A stretch of 13,925 nt of DNA from positions 1 through 13,925 of the forward strand of contig CAJKSU010000058.1 in the NCBI GenBank assembly GCA_905202605.1, in the 5' to 3' direction. This document shows positions 1 to 7,720 of the stretch, piece by piece; position 1 is the stretch's first letter; every line of letters begins with the position of its first letter. The translations under genes were made by a program, and so were the position numbers. The notes below the pieces were generated by a model. The model made no database searches. It was not told where the DNA came from and saw nothing but the letters and a program-made list of their open reading frames with translations. This DNA comes from an uncultured Eubacteriales bacterium (lineage in GTDB: Bacteria > Bacillota > Clostridia > Oscillospirales > Oscillospiraceae).

Positions 1-22
1 CAGAAAAGCCCCCGATTCGGGC
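1..22 (-). terminator. possible weak intrinsic terminator after the pel operon
   Basis: Read on the minus strand, a short GC-rich hairpin (CCCG/CGGG with a 3-nt loop, or the alternative GCCC/GGGC pairing) is followed by four Ts at the window edge. It lies about 160 nt beyond the stop codon of the last gene of the minus-strand operon, so it is placed to end that transcript. The stem is short and the T run is minimal and cut off by the window, so the call is tentative. Confidence 0.3.
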
Positions 23-32
23 AAATGTGCAA

Positions 33-61
33 ACGGTGTGCAGAAAGTGTGCAGAAACCGT
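33..61. repeat. 11-bp perfect tandem repeat inside a short inverted repeat
   Basis: GTGTGCAGAAA occurs twice back to back (36-46 and 47-57). The pair is flanked by ACGGT (33-37) and its reverse complement ACCGT (57-61). A related ATGTGCAAAC lies just before it (25-34). The rest of 62-178, between this repeat and the operon's last stop codon, shows no gene or other structure I can support. Confidence 0.6.
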
Positions 62-178
62 ACACTTACTCTCCGACAAATGATAAATCACCCTATCCCC
101 CACCGACTTGACGGCATTGGTTTGAGCGACCGCACATCAAAATCAAATCCTATGAAATTCTACTTTTTGCACGGCAGC

Positions 179-1531
179 CTACAGCAAAACAGTTCTTCCG
201 TTTTTCCGTGCCGCCTTCATGGCAAACCGCACTGCATCACGGCTCGTCATTGGATCCACGATTCCAATAGTCAGATGTTTTGGGCTGCGACGCTTCCACC
301 CTCCGCTGAGCAGTTCCTGTGCATCTGCCCCTTCCAGTGTGACCGATACTTTTTGGCTCTTCCCCGGCATCAGCTCTGGCAGGGACAGCGGCAGACGCGC
401 CGTGTACAAAGTGCTGCCTGCTGCATCCTCCACATAAAGATTCACGGGCCACTCCCAGTAGAATGGTGCTGCGCCCTTGTTTGCCACAGTCAGCTCTGCG
501 TAAACGCCGTCTGCACAGGGAGTCAGCTTCAACTCTGTTACCCGGAGCCGATAGCCCAGCTGCTTCAGCACGGCATTATATCCTTTCGCATACTTTATCG
601 ATGCCGTTTTGGGGCCGAGAAAACTCATGTGCGATGCCTCCAACAGGTGCAGCGTACGGGGAAGCTCCTTTCCCAGCATATCCTGCATGGAAAGGCTGCT
701 GGTGAACTCGCCGCCCACTGGAGCATCCTGCCAGAAATCCGGCATAGGCGTCAGGGCATTGGGGTCGCTGTCGTACCAGCCACCCTCTGCGATCCATCCC
801 AGCCACTCCATGGTGTCTTTTTCCTCGCCGGTCATATCATTATAAAGGCCGAGGCCCTGTTCTGCCGCGAAGCGGAACGGCCTGCGCATCAGCAGCTTTG
901 CCGTAGGAAAAGCTGCAAGATAATCTGCGGCATATTCGTCCCGGATCGTCTCGTCCGGCATGGATACCAAGCCATCTTCACTTTTGATGTGCCACTCGCC
1001 CCAGTGACCAAGGCTGCCCAGTTCCACATAGGAAGCAAAACCATCCGTGCCCAGAAACTCTGCCAGCGCATAAAGCACACGGTGATGCGCAGCCCGGAAC
1101 ACCACATTAGCATAGTTTGGAGAGTAGCCTTTCCCATAATCTGTATCGTACCAACTGCCATCCTTCGTCTGCGCATAAAGCCAGTCCGGGATATCCAGAT
1201 GCGTCTCTTGTCCCGGCACATCGCAGACAAAGCGGAGCACCAGATGGATTCCCTGCTCCCGCAGTGAGGCAAAGTCGTATTTTTCGCTGATTGCCTCCCA
1301 CGCATACACGCCCTCTTCCGGCTCTGCCTCCCGCCATGTAAGTTCCAGATAGCGGAGCGCTGCATCGCCTGCCTCTGCGGTATCGATCATCGGGGCATAA
1401 CCGATCTGGGCATTGGGAAATGCGCTGTCGTCCGCAGCATAGGTCCTTGTCTTTGTGGTCGATGTGGTCATTGCAGCTCCCATCCACAGCAGACAGAGCC
1501 CTGCCGCCAGGATCCTTGAAATTTTACCCAT
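179..1531 (-). CDS. secreted DUF4832-family TIM-barrel protein, putative glycosidase
   Basis: This encodes a 450-residue secreted protein resembling the DUF4832 family, which is glycoside-hydrolase-like. Residues 1-33 form a signal peptide (K/R followed by a hydrophobic run, then TYAADD). Residues 40-300 look like a (beta/alpha)8 barrel: YLELTWREAEPEEGVY (61-76), a VLRFVCDVPG strand (98-107), and YVELGSLGHWGEWH (168-181), where E170 and E179 are plausible acids. VGGEF (272-276) supplies another Glu (E275) placed like a late-strand nucleophile. About 330-430 is a beta-sandwich tail. The ATG at 1531 is chosen because GGGGAG lies 4 nt upstream; an in-frame ATG 33 nt earlier lacks this and would precede the signal peptide with polar residues. 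The start overlaps the DUF4956 stop by 8 bp, so it is the last gene of the operon. The enzymatic role is inferred from fold-like motifs only. It may trim or bind the exported polymer, taking the place of the hydrolase domain missing from the PelA encoded here. Confidence 0.85.
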   Translation of the reverse strand: MGKISRILAAGLCLLWMGAAMTTSTTKTRTYAADDSAFPNAQIGYAPMIDTAEAGDAALRYLELTWREAEPEEGVYAWEAISEKYDFASLREQGIHLVLRFVCDVPGQETHLDIPDWLYAQTKDGSWYDTDYGKGYSPNYANVVFRAAHHRVLYALAEFLGTDGFASYVELGSLGHWGEWHIKSEDGLVSMPDETIRDEYAADYLAAFPTAKLLMRRPFRFAAEQGLGLYNDMTGEEKDTMEWLGWIAEGGWYDSDPNALTPMPDFWQDAPVGGEFTSSLSMQDMLGKELPRTLHLLEASHMSFLGPKTASIKYAKGYNAVLKQLGYRLRVTELKLTPCADGVYAELTVANKGAAPFYWEWPVNLYVEDAAGSTLYTARLPLSLPELMPGKSQKVSVTLEGADAQELLSGGWKRRSPKHLTIGIVDPMTSRDAVRFAMKAARKNGRTVLL

Positions 1532-2189
1532 GATACTCCCCGTTATACTGGATGAGGGTGACATCCTGCACCCCCTTTACTGCGCGGATACGGTCTGCAA
1601 ATTCCATATTGGGATCTTTGCAGAATACCTCTACCGCCATCTCGGTGTTTTCGCCCCGCATGGTCTTGGATTTGACCGCATACTTGATGCGCCCCAGCGC
1701 CCGGACGATGTCGTCTCCGGCCTCGGTCCCCACATAGCGGATCACCGCAATGTACACCCGGCCTTTGGCCTGCCAGTGGGAGAACAGGTAAATCATAACG
1801 ATCATGACAGCTGCCGTGACCAGCCCCAGTGCATACATTCCGGCACCCGCCGTGATGCCCGTAGTGATAGACCAGAACAGATACAGCAGATCCAGCGGGT
1901 CCTTGACTGCGGTGCGGAAGCGGACGATGGACAATGCACCCACCATACCAAGGGAGATGACCACGTTGGTACTGATGGCCAGCGTGACCATGCAGGTGAG
2001 CACGCACATACCCACCAGCGTAACTGCAAAACTGCGGGAGTAGACCACGCCCGTATAGAATTTGCGGTAGACCAGATAAATAAGGATGCCCAGCGCCAAC
2101 GCCGCCAGCAGCGCCACGGCAAGCTTCGGCGCATCATACTGGGTAAAGGCGTTCAGGACAGATTTTTTGATAAAGTCTTTTGTGCTCAT
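1524..2189 (-). CDS. DUF4956 family membrane protein
   Basis: This 221-residue protein has about four hydrophobic segments (roughly 22-41, 54-74, 100-121 and 122-138) followed by a soluble C-terminal domain of about 80 residues. The family signature is clear: SLGMVGALSIVRFRTAVKDP (79-98), with charged residues just after a glycine-rich helix. The tail (EMAVEVF, then ADRIRAVKGVQDVTLIQY) has the beta-alpha-beta look of a small ACT-like regulatory fold; that is my reading. DUF4956 genes commonly sit beside VTC-domain and CotH genes, as here. The family's function is not established. The gene starts 23 bp after the VTC stop with only a weak ribosome binding site, and its stop overlaps the next gene. 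By analogy with yeast Vtc1/Vtc4, it may be the membrane partner of the VTC protein; this is inference. Confidence 0.9.
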   Translation of the reverse strand: MSTKDFIKKSVLNAFTQYDAPKLAVALLAALALGILIYLVYRKFYTGVVYSRSFAVTLVGMCVLTCMVTLAISTNVVISLGMVGALSIVRFRTAVKDPLDLLYLFWSITTGITAGAGMYALGLVTAAVMIVMIYLFSHWQAKGRVYIAVIRYVGTEAGDDIVRALGRIKYAVKSKTMRGENTEMAVEVFCKDPNMEFADRIRAVKGVQDVTLIQYNGEYHG

Positions 2190-2212
2190 GGTTCTTTGCA
2201 GATCCTTTCCCC

Positions 2213-3010
2213 TCAGGTTTCGTTCCAGTATTCAAACCCGTGCCGATAGGCGGTCTTATCGCAGCACAGCACATACTTGGAAACTGCAGTCAGCTCCTGC
2301 GCACGGGGCGGGAGGATATCCCGCACGACCTGCGGCAGATACTCTGTAAATTTGACTTCCATTACCAGTTTGCCCGGCTCCAGCACCGGCAGGGTGGGAA
2401 GCGTGGAGTCAAAAATGTCCCAGCTGCCCACAGCTGCCCGGACATTCCGGTCAAATGTAACGCGCACCGTGCCGGCATCCATGATCCACGGTTCGCGGTC
2501 GTAATCCACGATGACCCGGGGACGGAGCACATTGCACACACACTCGGTGTAGAACTCCTGACACAAACGGCGGGGACTGTGCAGCAGAAAGTCATAGTCT
2601 CCGGCGAGAATCGCATCAAACTCTGCGTGGGTCAAAGGCGCAGCTTCTTTATAGATGTAACTGCCAAATTTTTTCTTTCGCTCCAGCTTAATGCTGCGGT
2701 CGCTGCAGTTATAAATGCGGATGCGGTATTTCTTGCGCAGCAGCACGCCGGCATCTTTTTCCTCGTAAGCAGTATTCCAATAATCGTCAAAATACAGGCT
2801 GCGGATGAAGTACCCTCCCTGCTGCGCGTGAGGGTCCAGATGAAGCACCGGAGCCAGCCGCACAGCCAGCTCTGCCTTATCCGCATAGGAAATAAGATAT
2901 TTCAGCTCGTGGCGGTATTTTTCTCCGGTGCGGGAGGGCGGCGGGGCCAGCAGGCTCCTGCTCCGCTCAAACAGGCTTGGCCCGGTGTGCTGCCCCGGTC
3001 TACTCTTCAT
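2213..3010 (-). CDS. VTC-domain protein (polyphosphate polymerase-like)
   Basis: This 265-residue protein has a VTC domain of the triphosphate tunnel metalloenzyme type, the domain that makes polyphosphate from ATP in yeast Vtc4. Charged tunnel residues are in the expected order: YRHELKYLI (32-40, with E35 and K37), RSLYFDD (70-76), RKKYRIRIY (92-100, with R96 and R98), KLERKKK (108-114), VTFDRNV (184-190, with R188), VMEVKF (216-221, with E218) and SKY (244-246). There is no SPX domain and no membrane segment; the first 28 residues are basic, proline-rich and probably disordered. The start has a perfect GGAGG 6 nt upstream and overlaps the cotH stop by 11 bp, which suggests translational coupling. 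The family is clear and the tunnel residues look intact. Whether the product is polyphosphate, or phosphate added to another acceptor, cannot be told from sequence. Confidence 0.9.
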   Translation of the reverse strand: MKSRPGQHTGPSLFERSRSLLAPPPSRTGEKYRHELKYLISYADKAELAVRLAPVLHLDPHAQQGGYFIRSLYFDDYWNTAYEEKDAGVLLRKKYRIRIYNCSDRSIKLERKKKFGSYIYKEAAPLTHAEFDAILAGDYDFLLHSPRRLCQEFYTECVCNVLRPRVIVDYDREPWIMDAGTVRVTFDRNVRAAVGSWDIFDSTLPTLPVLEPGKLVMEVKFTEYLPQVVRDILPPRAQELTAVSKYVLCCDKTAYRHGFEYWNET

Positions 3011-4805
3011 AGGTATCCTCCACGATGCTGCCGTCCGGCTGGACGTAAAAACAGATCATGCCATAATGCTTGCCGGCCTCGGTAACATAATAATCAAACG
3101 CATCCTGCGTGTAACCGGATGCATTCGTTGCGCGGACCCGCAAAAAATATTGTCCAGCAGGAAGCGTATACATTGTAAGCTCTGGCAGGATCAGATTTTC
3201 CTGCCGGAAGAATACTGTGTTAAACAGATAATCTTTTGCAAGTTCGACCGTATAACAGATTTCCTCGACCTTAAAATTATAGGAAGGATCCCAATTCAGA
3301 TGTAACTGACCGTTTGCTGCCTGCGGTATGCCAATGTAAAATGGCATGGGCCTACGGTAGCTCTCCCAGTAGTAATTATAGTTTTCTTCGATCTCCGGCC
3401 AGATGCTCTTCAGAACATCTTCGTATTCGGCATGCGTGATAGGTACATACATCCGGTCCGGCATCTGCCAGACATACGTTTCCGTCACACTTCGGTAATG
3501 TTCCAGCATGGACTGAATGCGTTCCTCATTCATGTAAGCATAAAGCTCCTTCATGGCAGCATCCAGCATATCACGGTAACTTTGTGTTTGCAGACAGCGC
3601 CGGAACAGCACATTGCCCCAGTAGTTGCTCACGCCGCGTTCCCAGCTTTCAGAGTCCGAGAACTTGATGATCTCACGTTCCCGGCGGCGGAGCATACCGT
3701 CATTGTCCCAGTCCCAGAGATACCATTTGCTGGAGTTTTGTGGGCTGTACAAGTAGACATTTCGATTTTGAGTGTCTGTGTTGCCGGTCAGCAGCTGAAA
3801 TGCCATCCAATAGGCGATATTTTCCTTGTCAAAGTACGTTGCAAAGAGCTCATCCTCCATGGACGACGTTTCATCGTTGAGAACTTCCAGCATTTTGATC
3901 AATTTGGAGTGGTCACTGTCTCCCTTTATTTCCAGCCGCGCCTCAAATGCAGTTTGGTCATATGCAGGGTCCGTTGAGAGGCGGATAATATCTTCATAGC
4001 GCAAAAATTCAAAGGAATTGATTTTATACAGTTGTCCGTTTGGATCTGCTCCATGCGTCTTGAGAGCGGTCTTATTCAGCTGTTCGACCTGAGTATACAG
4101 CCCGTAATCTTCAAATACACCATTGTCGCTGTCGGTCAGGTCTTTGACGTACAAATGCACGAATTGGGTTTGAAGGCCCATCATCTGGTCGATCCCCTTA
4201 ATAAGGTCATAGGCCATCTTATTGCGGAAGCGCAGACCCTCACCCATGTGCTTATTGAGGGCGATGGTGCGCTGACCGCGCCAGCTGCCCTTGTTTTTCT
4301 TGAGCTTTATTTTGTAGTTTTTCTGAGCATTCTCACTGGAGGTCTGACCACGTATCTGAACGGTGGCGTTTGGGGTCAGGGTCTCATATCCAAGCTCTCC
4401 CACGACTGGGCCGTTCTCATCACCGACCTGAAGCAGAGCGGCGACCTGATAGCGTGGCACCCCCATGGCCTCATAATCGTAGACCGAATAATGGTTGATC
4501 TCTGCCCAGCTGTGGTTTGTATTTTCGCTGTCGTTGCCCCGGCTCACGGTCAGGTACATCGTCACCACGCCGCTGTCATCGTAGACGTTGTACAGCTCTG
4601 CATTGTCGCGCAGGTGGACACTGTTGATTTCAGATGCGGGGGCCTTTTCCACCTTATCGACCGCTTTGTCCTCAGACGCCGCCTGTGAGCCGACAGCGCT
4701 CTCTGTACTCCCGGCTGGCAGCACGGCACAGCCTGCACACAGACCGGCAAGCGCCACGCCCAGCCCCAGCACCCTGCGGCGCGGGATCAGTTTCTTATCT
4801 TCCAT
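3000..4805 (-). CDS. cotH: CotH-kinase family protein, probable exported lipoprotein
   Basis: This 601-residue protein has a central CotH kinase domain (about 80-400). CotH in Bacillus phosphorylates spore coat proteins, and relatives are atypical extracytoplasmic kinases. Visible motifs are TVQIRGQTSSENAQKNYKIK (148-167, with the nucleotide-binding lysine region), LNKHMGEGLRFRNKMAYDL (183-201), GLYTQVEQLNK (235-245), and the catalytic metal-binding region TDTQNRNVYLY (343-353) plus YLWDWDND (362-369). About 486-576 resembles a fibronectin type III module. The N-terminus (RRR, a hydrophobic run, then CAGC) resembles a lipoprotein signal, with an unusual Cys at -3, and is followed by a Ser/Ala-rich linker. 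The ATG at 4805 is preferred because a GAGGGGAGAG ribosome binding site precedes it and the signal sequence begins there; a longer open frame upstream overlaps pelG and is not protein-like. It begins 13 bp after the pelG stop. Its substrate is unknown. Confidence 0.9.
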   Translation of the reverse strand: MEDKKLIPRRRVLGLGVALAGLCAGCAVLPAGSTESAVGSQAASEDKAVDKVEKAPASEINSVHLRDNAELYNVYDDSGVVTMYLTVSRGNDSENTNHSWAEINHYSVYDYEAMGVPRYQVAALLQVGDENGPVVGELGYETLTPNATVQIRGQTSSENAQKNYKIKLKKNKGSWRGQRTIALNKHMGEGLRFRNKMAYDLIKGIDQMMGLQTQFVHLYVKDLTDSDNGVFEDYGLYTQVEQLNKTALKTHGADPNGQLYKINSFEFLRYEDIIRLSTDPAYDQTAFEARLEIKGDSDHSKLIKMLEVLNDETSSMEDELFATYFDKENIAYWMAFQLLTGNTDTQNRNVYLYSPQNSSKWYLWDWDNDGMLRRREREIIKFSDSESWERGVSNYWGNVLFRRCLQTQSYRDMLDAAMKELYAYMNEERIQSMLEHYRSVTETYVWQMPDRMYVPITHAEYEDVLKSIWPEIEENYNYYWESYRRPMPFYIGIPQAANGQLHLNWDPSYNFKVEEICYTVELAKDYLFNTVFFRQENLILPELTMYTLPAGQYFLRVRATNASGYTQDAFDYYVTEAGKHYGMICFYVQPDGSIVEDTYEE

Positions 4806-4818
4806 CTTTTCTCTCCCC

Positions 4819-6300
4819 TCAAGAAGCACTATGTTTTGCACTCTTCGTCGGCTTTCGCTTTTTATGTTCCAGGAACAGCCCCAGCCGGGTGAAGCGCCCG
4901 GCTTTTGTTTCTGCCACAATAGGCTGCTGCCCCAACACCCGATAGGGCAGGTTGGCCGTAAAGGCATCCAACCGGAACAGCGTTACCAGATAAAACAATG
5001 CCGCCCCGATCAGGAAGCCAAATCCGTAAAATGCAGGGTCAAGCGCCATGGAAAGCGCCGTAAGCCCGCTGGCAGAAACAGCAAACACAGCGGCAGCTGC
5101 GACAGCGCCTCCGTAATCCGTGAAGTAAAGCAGGATCATCAGGATGGTGTTGCCCACGGCGTAAAGGCCGTACCCCACACACAGGGTGCGGAAGTAGCCG
5201 TGCATCAGGTCGTTGAACCCAAGAGGCAGCAAAGCCAGCAGAGTGTTCTCCAGCGAAAGTACCGCCGCTGTGACGAACAGCTGTTTGAGGGCAGTGAACC
5301 GGAGTTCCCGATTCAGCACAGCCAGCATCTCTTCCTCTGCTGTGACGATATCGCCCACAACGCCGCCATCGTTGAACAGGCTGTAGTAATTCCGGTATTT
5401 GGGGTAGAAATTGACCTCCACTGACACCACAAAATTTACGCTCGTGACGAGAATGGTCAAAAACGCAATAAGGGCAGGCACATCATAGTACGGAGCCCCA
5501 TAAAACAGACCTTTGACCTGTACGCCCGACGGGCCTGCCCAGCAGATGACAAGGTGGGCAAACAGCCCGATGTTGGTGCACAGCCCCGTAAAGGCCAGCG
5601 GAAGGAACGCATCCACCCAGCGCAGAAACGCCCAAGGGCTCTCTTCACTCTGCGGGAAGTAACGGTAGAGCAGCACTACATCCCAGACCATCATCAGGCC
5701 GTAACCCATGGTCACAGCAAAGAGCATTCCTTCCAGCACCGGACAGCCCAGCAGCACCACCAGTACGAACCCCAGCCCGAACGCCAGCACAATAGCTGCC
5801 AGAAACGAACAGAGGATGCCCCGGTAGTCCTTGATGGCGGTCAGATAACTCATGGCGTTCCAGTTCACGATCATCTCTGCAAAAAGCCACAGGCAGAGCA
5901 GACCCTGCAAAAGAGTTGCTCCTGAAACAAGCAGAAACAGCCCATACAGCGTGCAGCCCAGTACAAGCATCATGCTGCTGGAGCCCCAGAACGAAGGCAG
6001 GATGGTCTGCTCCTGTTCCTCATACAGCATATCTGCCAGATACCGTGTTACCGGCATGGAAAAGAAGCTGGTGACCGTAAGGGAAAACAGCAGCGTATAG
6101 GTGATCATGCAGACCAGCAGATCCTGCTGATCCCGCGGGGCGCCCGCCCAGCTGCAGAGCAGCAAAATACCAAGCTGAAGCAGAACGCCCAGCAGCATGG
6201 GGCCGGTGCAGATGATGCCCGCATAGCCGTAGGCCCGCAGGGAGGCAAACAGTCCTTTGCGGCGGAACAGCTTTTTCAATTCAAATCCAATTCCTGCCAT
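4819..6300 (-). CDS. pelG: PelG, Pel polysaccharide polytopic membrane transporter
   Basis: This 493-residue protein has about twelve hydrophobic segments (from 26-50 to about 424-442) and the characteristic PelG N-terminus MAGIGFELKKLF. PelG belongs to the MOP flippase-like superfamily and is thought to move the growing Pel chain across the cytoplasmic membrane while acting with PelF, PelD and PelE. A conserved soluble stretch NFYPKYRNYYSLFNDGG (297-313) is also visible. The C-terminus (about 445-493) is cytoplasmic and Lys/Arg-rich. The start lies 2 bp after the pelF stop with GGAG 5 nt upstream. The length is as expected for the family. There are no odd features. Confidence 0.96.
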   Translation of the reverse strand: MAGIGFELKKLFRRKGLFASLRAYGYAGIICTGPMLLGVLLQLGILLLCSWAGAPRDQQDLLVCMITYTLLFSLTVTSFFSMPVTRYLADMLYEEQEQTILPSFWGSSSMMLVLGCTLYGLFLLVSGATLLQGLLCLWLFAEMIVNWNAMSYLTAIKDYRGILCSFLAAIVLAFGLGFVLVVLLGCPVLEGMLFAVTMGYGLMMVWDVVLLYRYFPQSEESPWAFLRWVDAFLPLAFTGLCTNIGLFAHLVICWAGPSGVQVKGLFYGAPYYDVPALIAFLTILVTSVNFVVSVEVNFYPKYRNYYSLFNDGGVVGDIVTAEEEMLAVLNRELRFTALKQLFVTAAVLSLENTLLALLPLGFNDLMHGYFRTLCVGYGLYAVGNTILMILLYFTDYGGAVAAAAVFAVSASGLTALSMALDPAFYGFGFLIGAALFYLVTLFRLDAFTANLPYRVLGQQPIVAETKAGRFTRLGLFLEHKKRKPTKSAKHSAS

Positions 6301-6302
6301 GG

Positions 6303-7718
6303 TTACTCCAAGTGATATTCCTTAGCTGTTTCGTCGTACATTTTGCGGTAGTTAGCCAGCATCTGCTCGTGGTGAAAGTAAGCATCCACCCGTCTTTGGC
6401 CAATGCGCCCCATCTCTTCGCGGCGGGTACGGCTGGCACACATTTTCTCCATCGCATCGGCCAGCCCCTGACGGTACATAGGGGGTACACAGTAGCCTGC
6501 AATGCCGAACGTATCCCCCGGGGCGCCTTCCAGCAGTTCCCGGCCGCACCCCACCTCGGTGGTCACACAGGGACGGCGGGCTGCCATGGATTCCAGCACA
6601 GAGAGCGGCTGTCCTTCCGAAATGCTGGTGAGGATGGTGAAGTCCAGCTTCTGCATATACTGCACCACGTCTACACGGCCGGTGAAGATCAGATTTTTGA
6701 GCTGTAATTCCTCCACCAGTGCATAGCACTCTTTCGCATAATCCTCATCATCCACGCCGCCCATGATGTGCAGCCGGACGTTGGGTACCCGGGAGGCCAG
6801 TTCAAAGAACGCGTAGATCATGGTCTTGACGTCCTTGATAGGAGCCAGACGCACCACTGCGCCGATATCCACCCAGCCATCCTCCTGTTTGAGCGGGATA
6901 TTGCAGAACCGCTCGTACTGGACGCCGTTTGGAATAACGATGCACTTTTCAGCATCGCACCCCATCTCGATCTGCGTCCGGCGGGCATTATAGAACAGAC
7001 TGCTGACCCGGAACGCCCGCCGGTAGATCTCCTCAGAAAGGACATAGAAGAACCGGATCCATCGGCTCTTGAACGAGGGCACCACCCATTCTGCACGGAT
7101 GATCTCCTCCTCACGTTCGCGGGTGTAGATGCCGTGTTCCGTAAGAAGCACCGGTGCATGGTTCAGGCTGCCGCCCAGACAGGCCAGCAGACCGCCGTAG
7201 CCGGTAGAGATCGCATGATAGACATCCGCTTTCGGCACCCGGCCCGTAAGCAGATAGAGTACCGGCAGCAGCATCGAGCGCATGGTATGGAACGCATCCG
7301 CATAGGCCACATAGGGATACTCTCTCATGCAGATGTCCGTGAACAGCTCCATGAAGTCCCGGCTCTGCAAAAAAGAGAGCGGGTGGACGCCTTTTTCCTG
7401 AAACAGACGGTACAGCACATCCCAATCCGGTCTGCCCAGCCGTACCAGTTCCCGCAGGGCGGTGCGCTCGTCTGCGGTAAACAGGACCGGATGCCGCTCA
7501 CCGTGGAGGCGGAGGGCATCATCCAGAAAAACCTCCTCCACCTCTTTCACGTTGGGCGGCAGCTCATACACAAACTTTCCCCGGTCCTGCGCTTTGGCAC
7601 CGATGACCCAGAGGGAGAACTCCTGCTGAGGCATAGCCTGAATATAAGCGTGCATCCATGTGGATACGCCGCCGTGGACATAGGGGTATGACCCCTCCAG
7701 CACCAGACAGATGCGCAT
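6303..7718 (-). CDS. pelF: PelF, GT4 glycosyltransferase of Pel synthesis
   Basis: This 471-residue cytoplasmic retaining glycosyltransferase has a GT-B fold and belongs to family GT4; PelF polymerises UDP-linked N-acetylhexosamine. The N-terminal acceptor half opens with MRICLVLEGSYPYVHGGVST (1-20), the PelF signature with its glycine-rich loop. TEHGIYTRER (193-202) is typical of PelF. The nucleotide-sugar half carries VIPNGV (261-266) and the EX7E motif, E368 to E376 within SISEGQPLSVLE. Two adjacent ATGs exist. The one at 7724 overlaps the pelA stop as ATGA but sits only 1 nt from GGGAG. The ATG at 7718 has 7-nt spacing and begins the conserved sequence, so I prefer it. Translational coupling to the upstream deacetylase is likely either way. 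Confidence 0.96.
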   Translation of the reverse strand: MRICLVLEGSYPYVHGGVSTWMHAYIQAMPQQEFSLWVIGAKAQDRGKFVYELPPNVKEVEEVFLDDALRLHGERHPVLFTADERTALRELVRLGRPDWDVLYRLFQEKGVHPLSFLQSRDFMELFTDICMREYPYVAYADAFHTMRSMLLPVLYLLTGRVPKADVYHAISTGYGGLLACLGGSLNHAPVLLTEHGIYTREREEEIIRAEWVVPSFKSRWIRFFYVLSEEIYRRAFRVSSLFYNARRTQIEMGCDAEKCIVIPNGVQYERFCNIPLKQEDGWVDIGAVVRLAPIKDVKTMIYAFFELASRVPNVRLHIMGGVDDEDYAKECYALVEELQLKNLIFTGRVDVVQYMQKLDFTILTSISEGQPLSVLESMAARRPCVTTEVGCGRELLEGAPGDTFGIAGYCVPPMYRQGLADAMEKMCASRTRREEMGRIGQRRVDAYFHHEQMLANYRKMYDETAKEYHLE

Positions 7719-7720
7719 GG

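Noticed and set aside
8..22. tRNA T-arm-like CCGATTCGGG sequence
   Set aside because: No T-loop consensus or cloverleaf partner arms could be found. It fits a short terminator-like hairpin better.
38..1267. Long plus-strand open frame of 409 codons
   Set aside because: It is antisense to the DUF4832 gene, has a Cys/His/Gln-rich composition typical of reversed GC-rich coding sequence, and shows no recognisable domain or ribosome binding site.
4806..4967. Longer start for CotH at 4967
   Set aside because: The extra 54 residues overlap pelG and lie before the signal sequence. The ATG at 4805 has a strong ribosome binding site.
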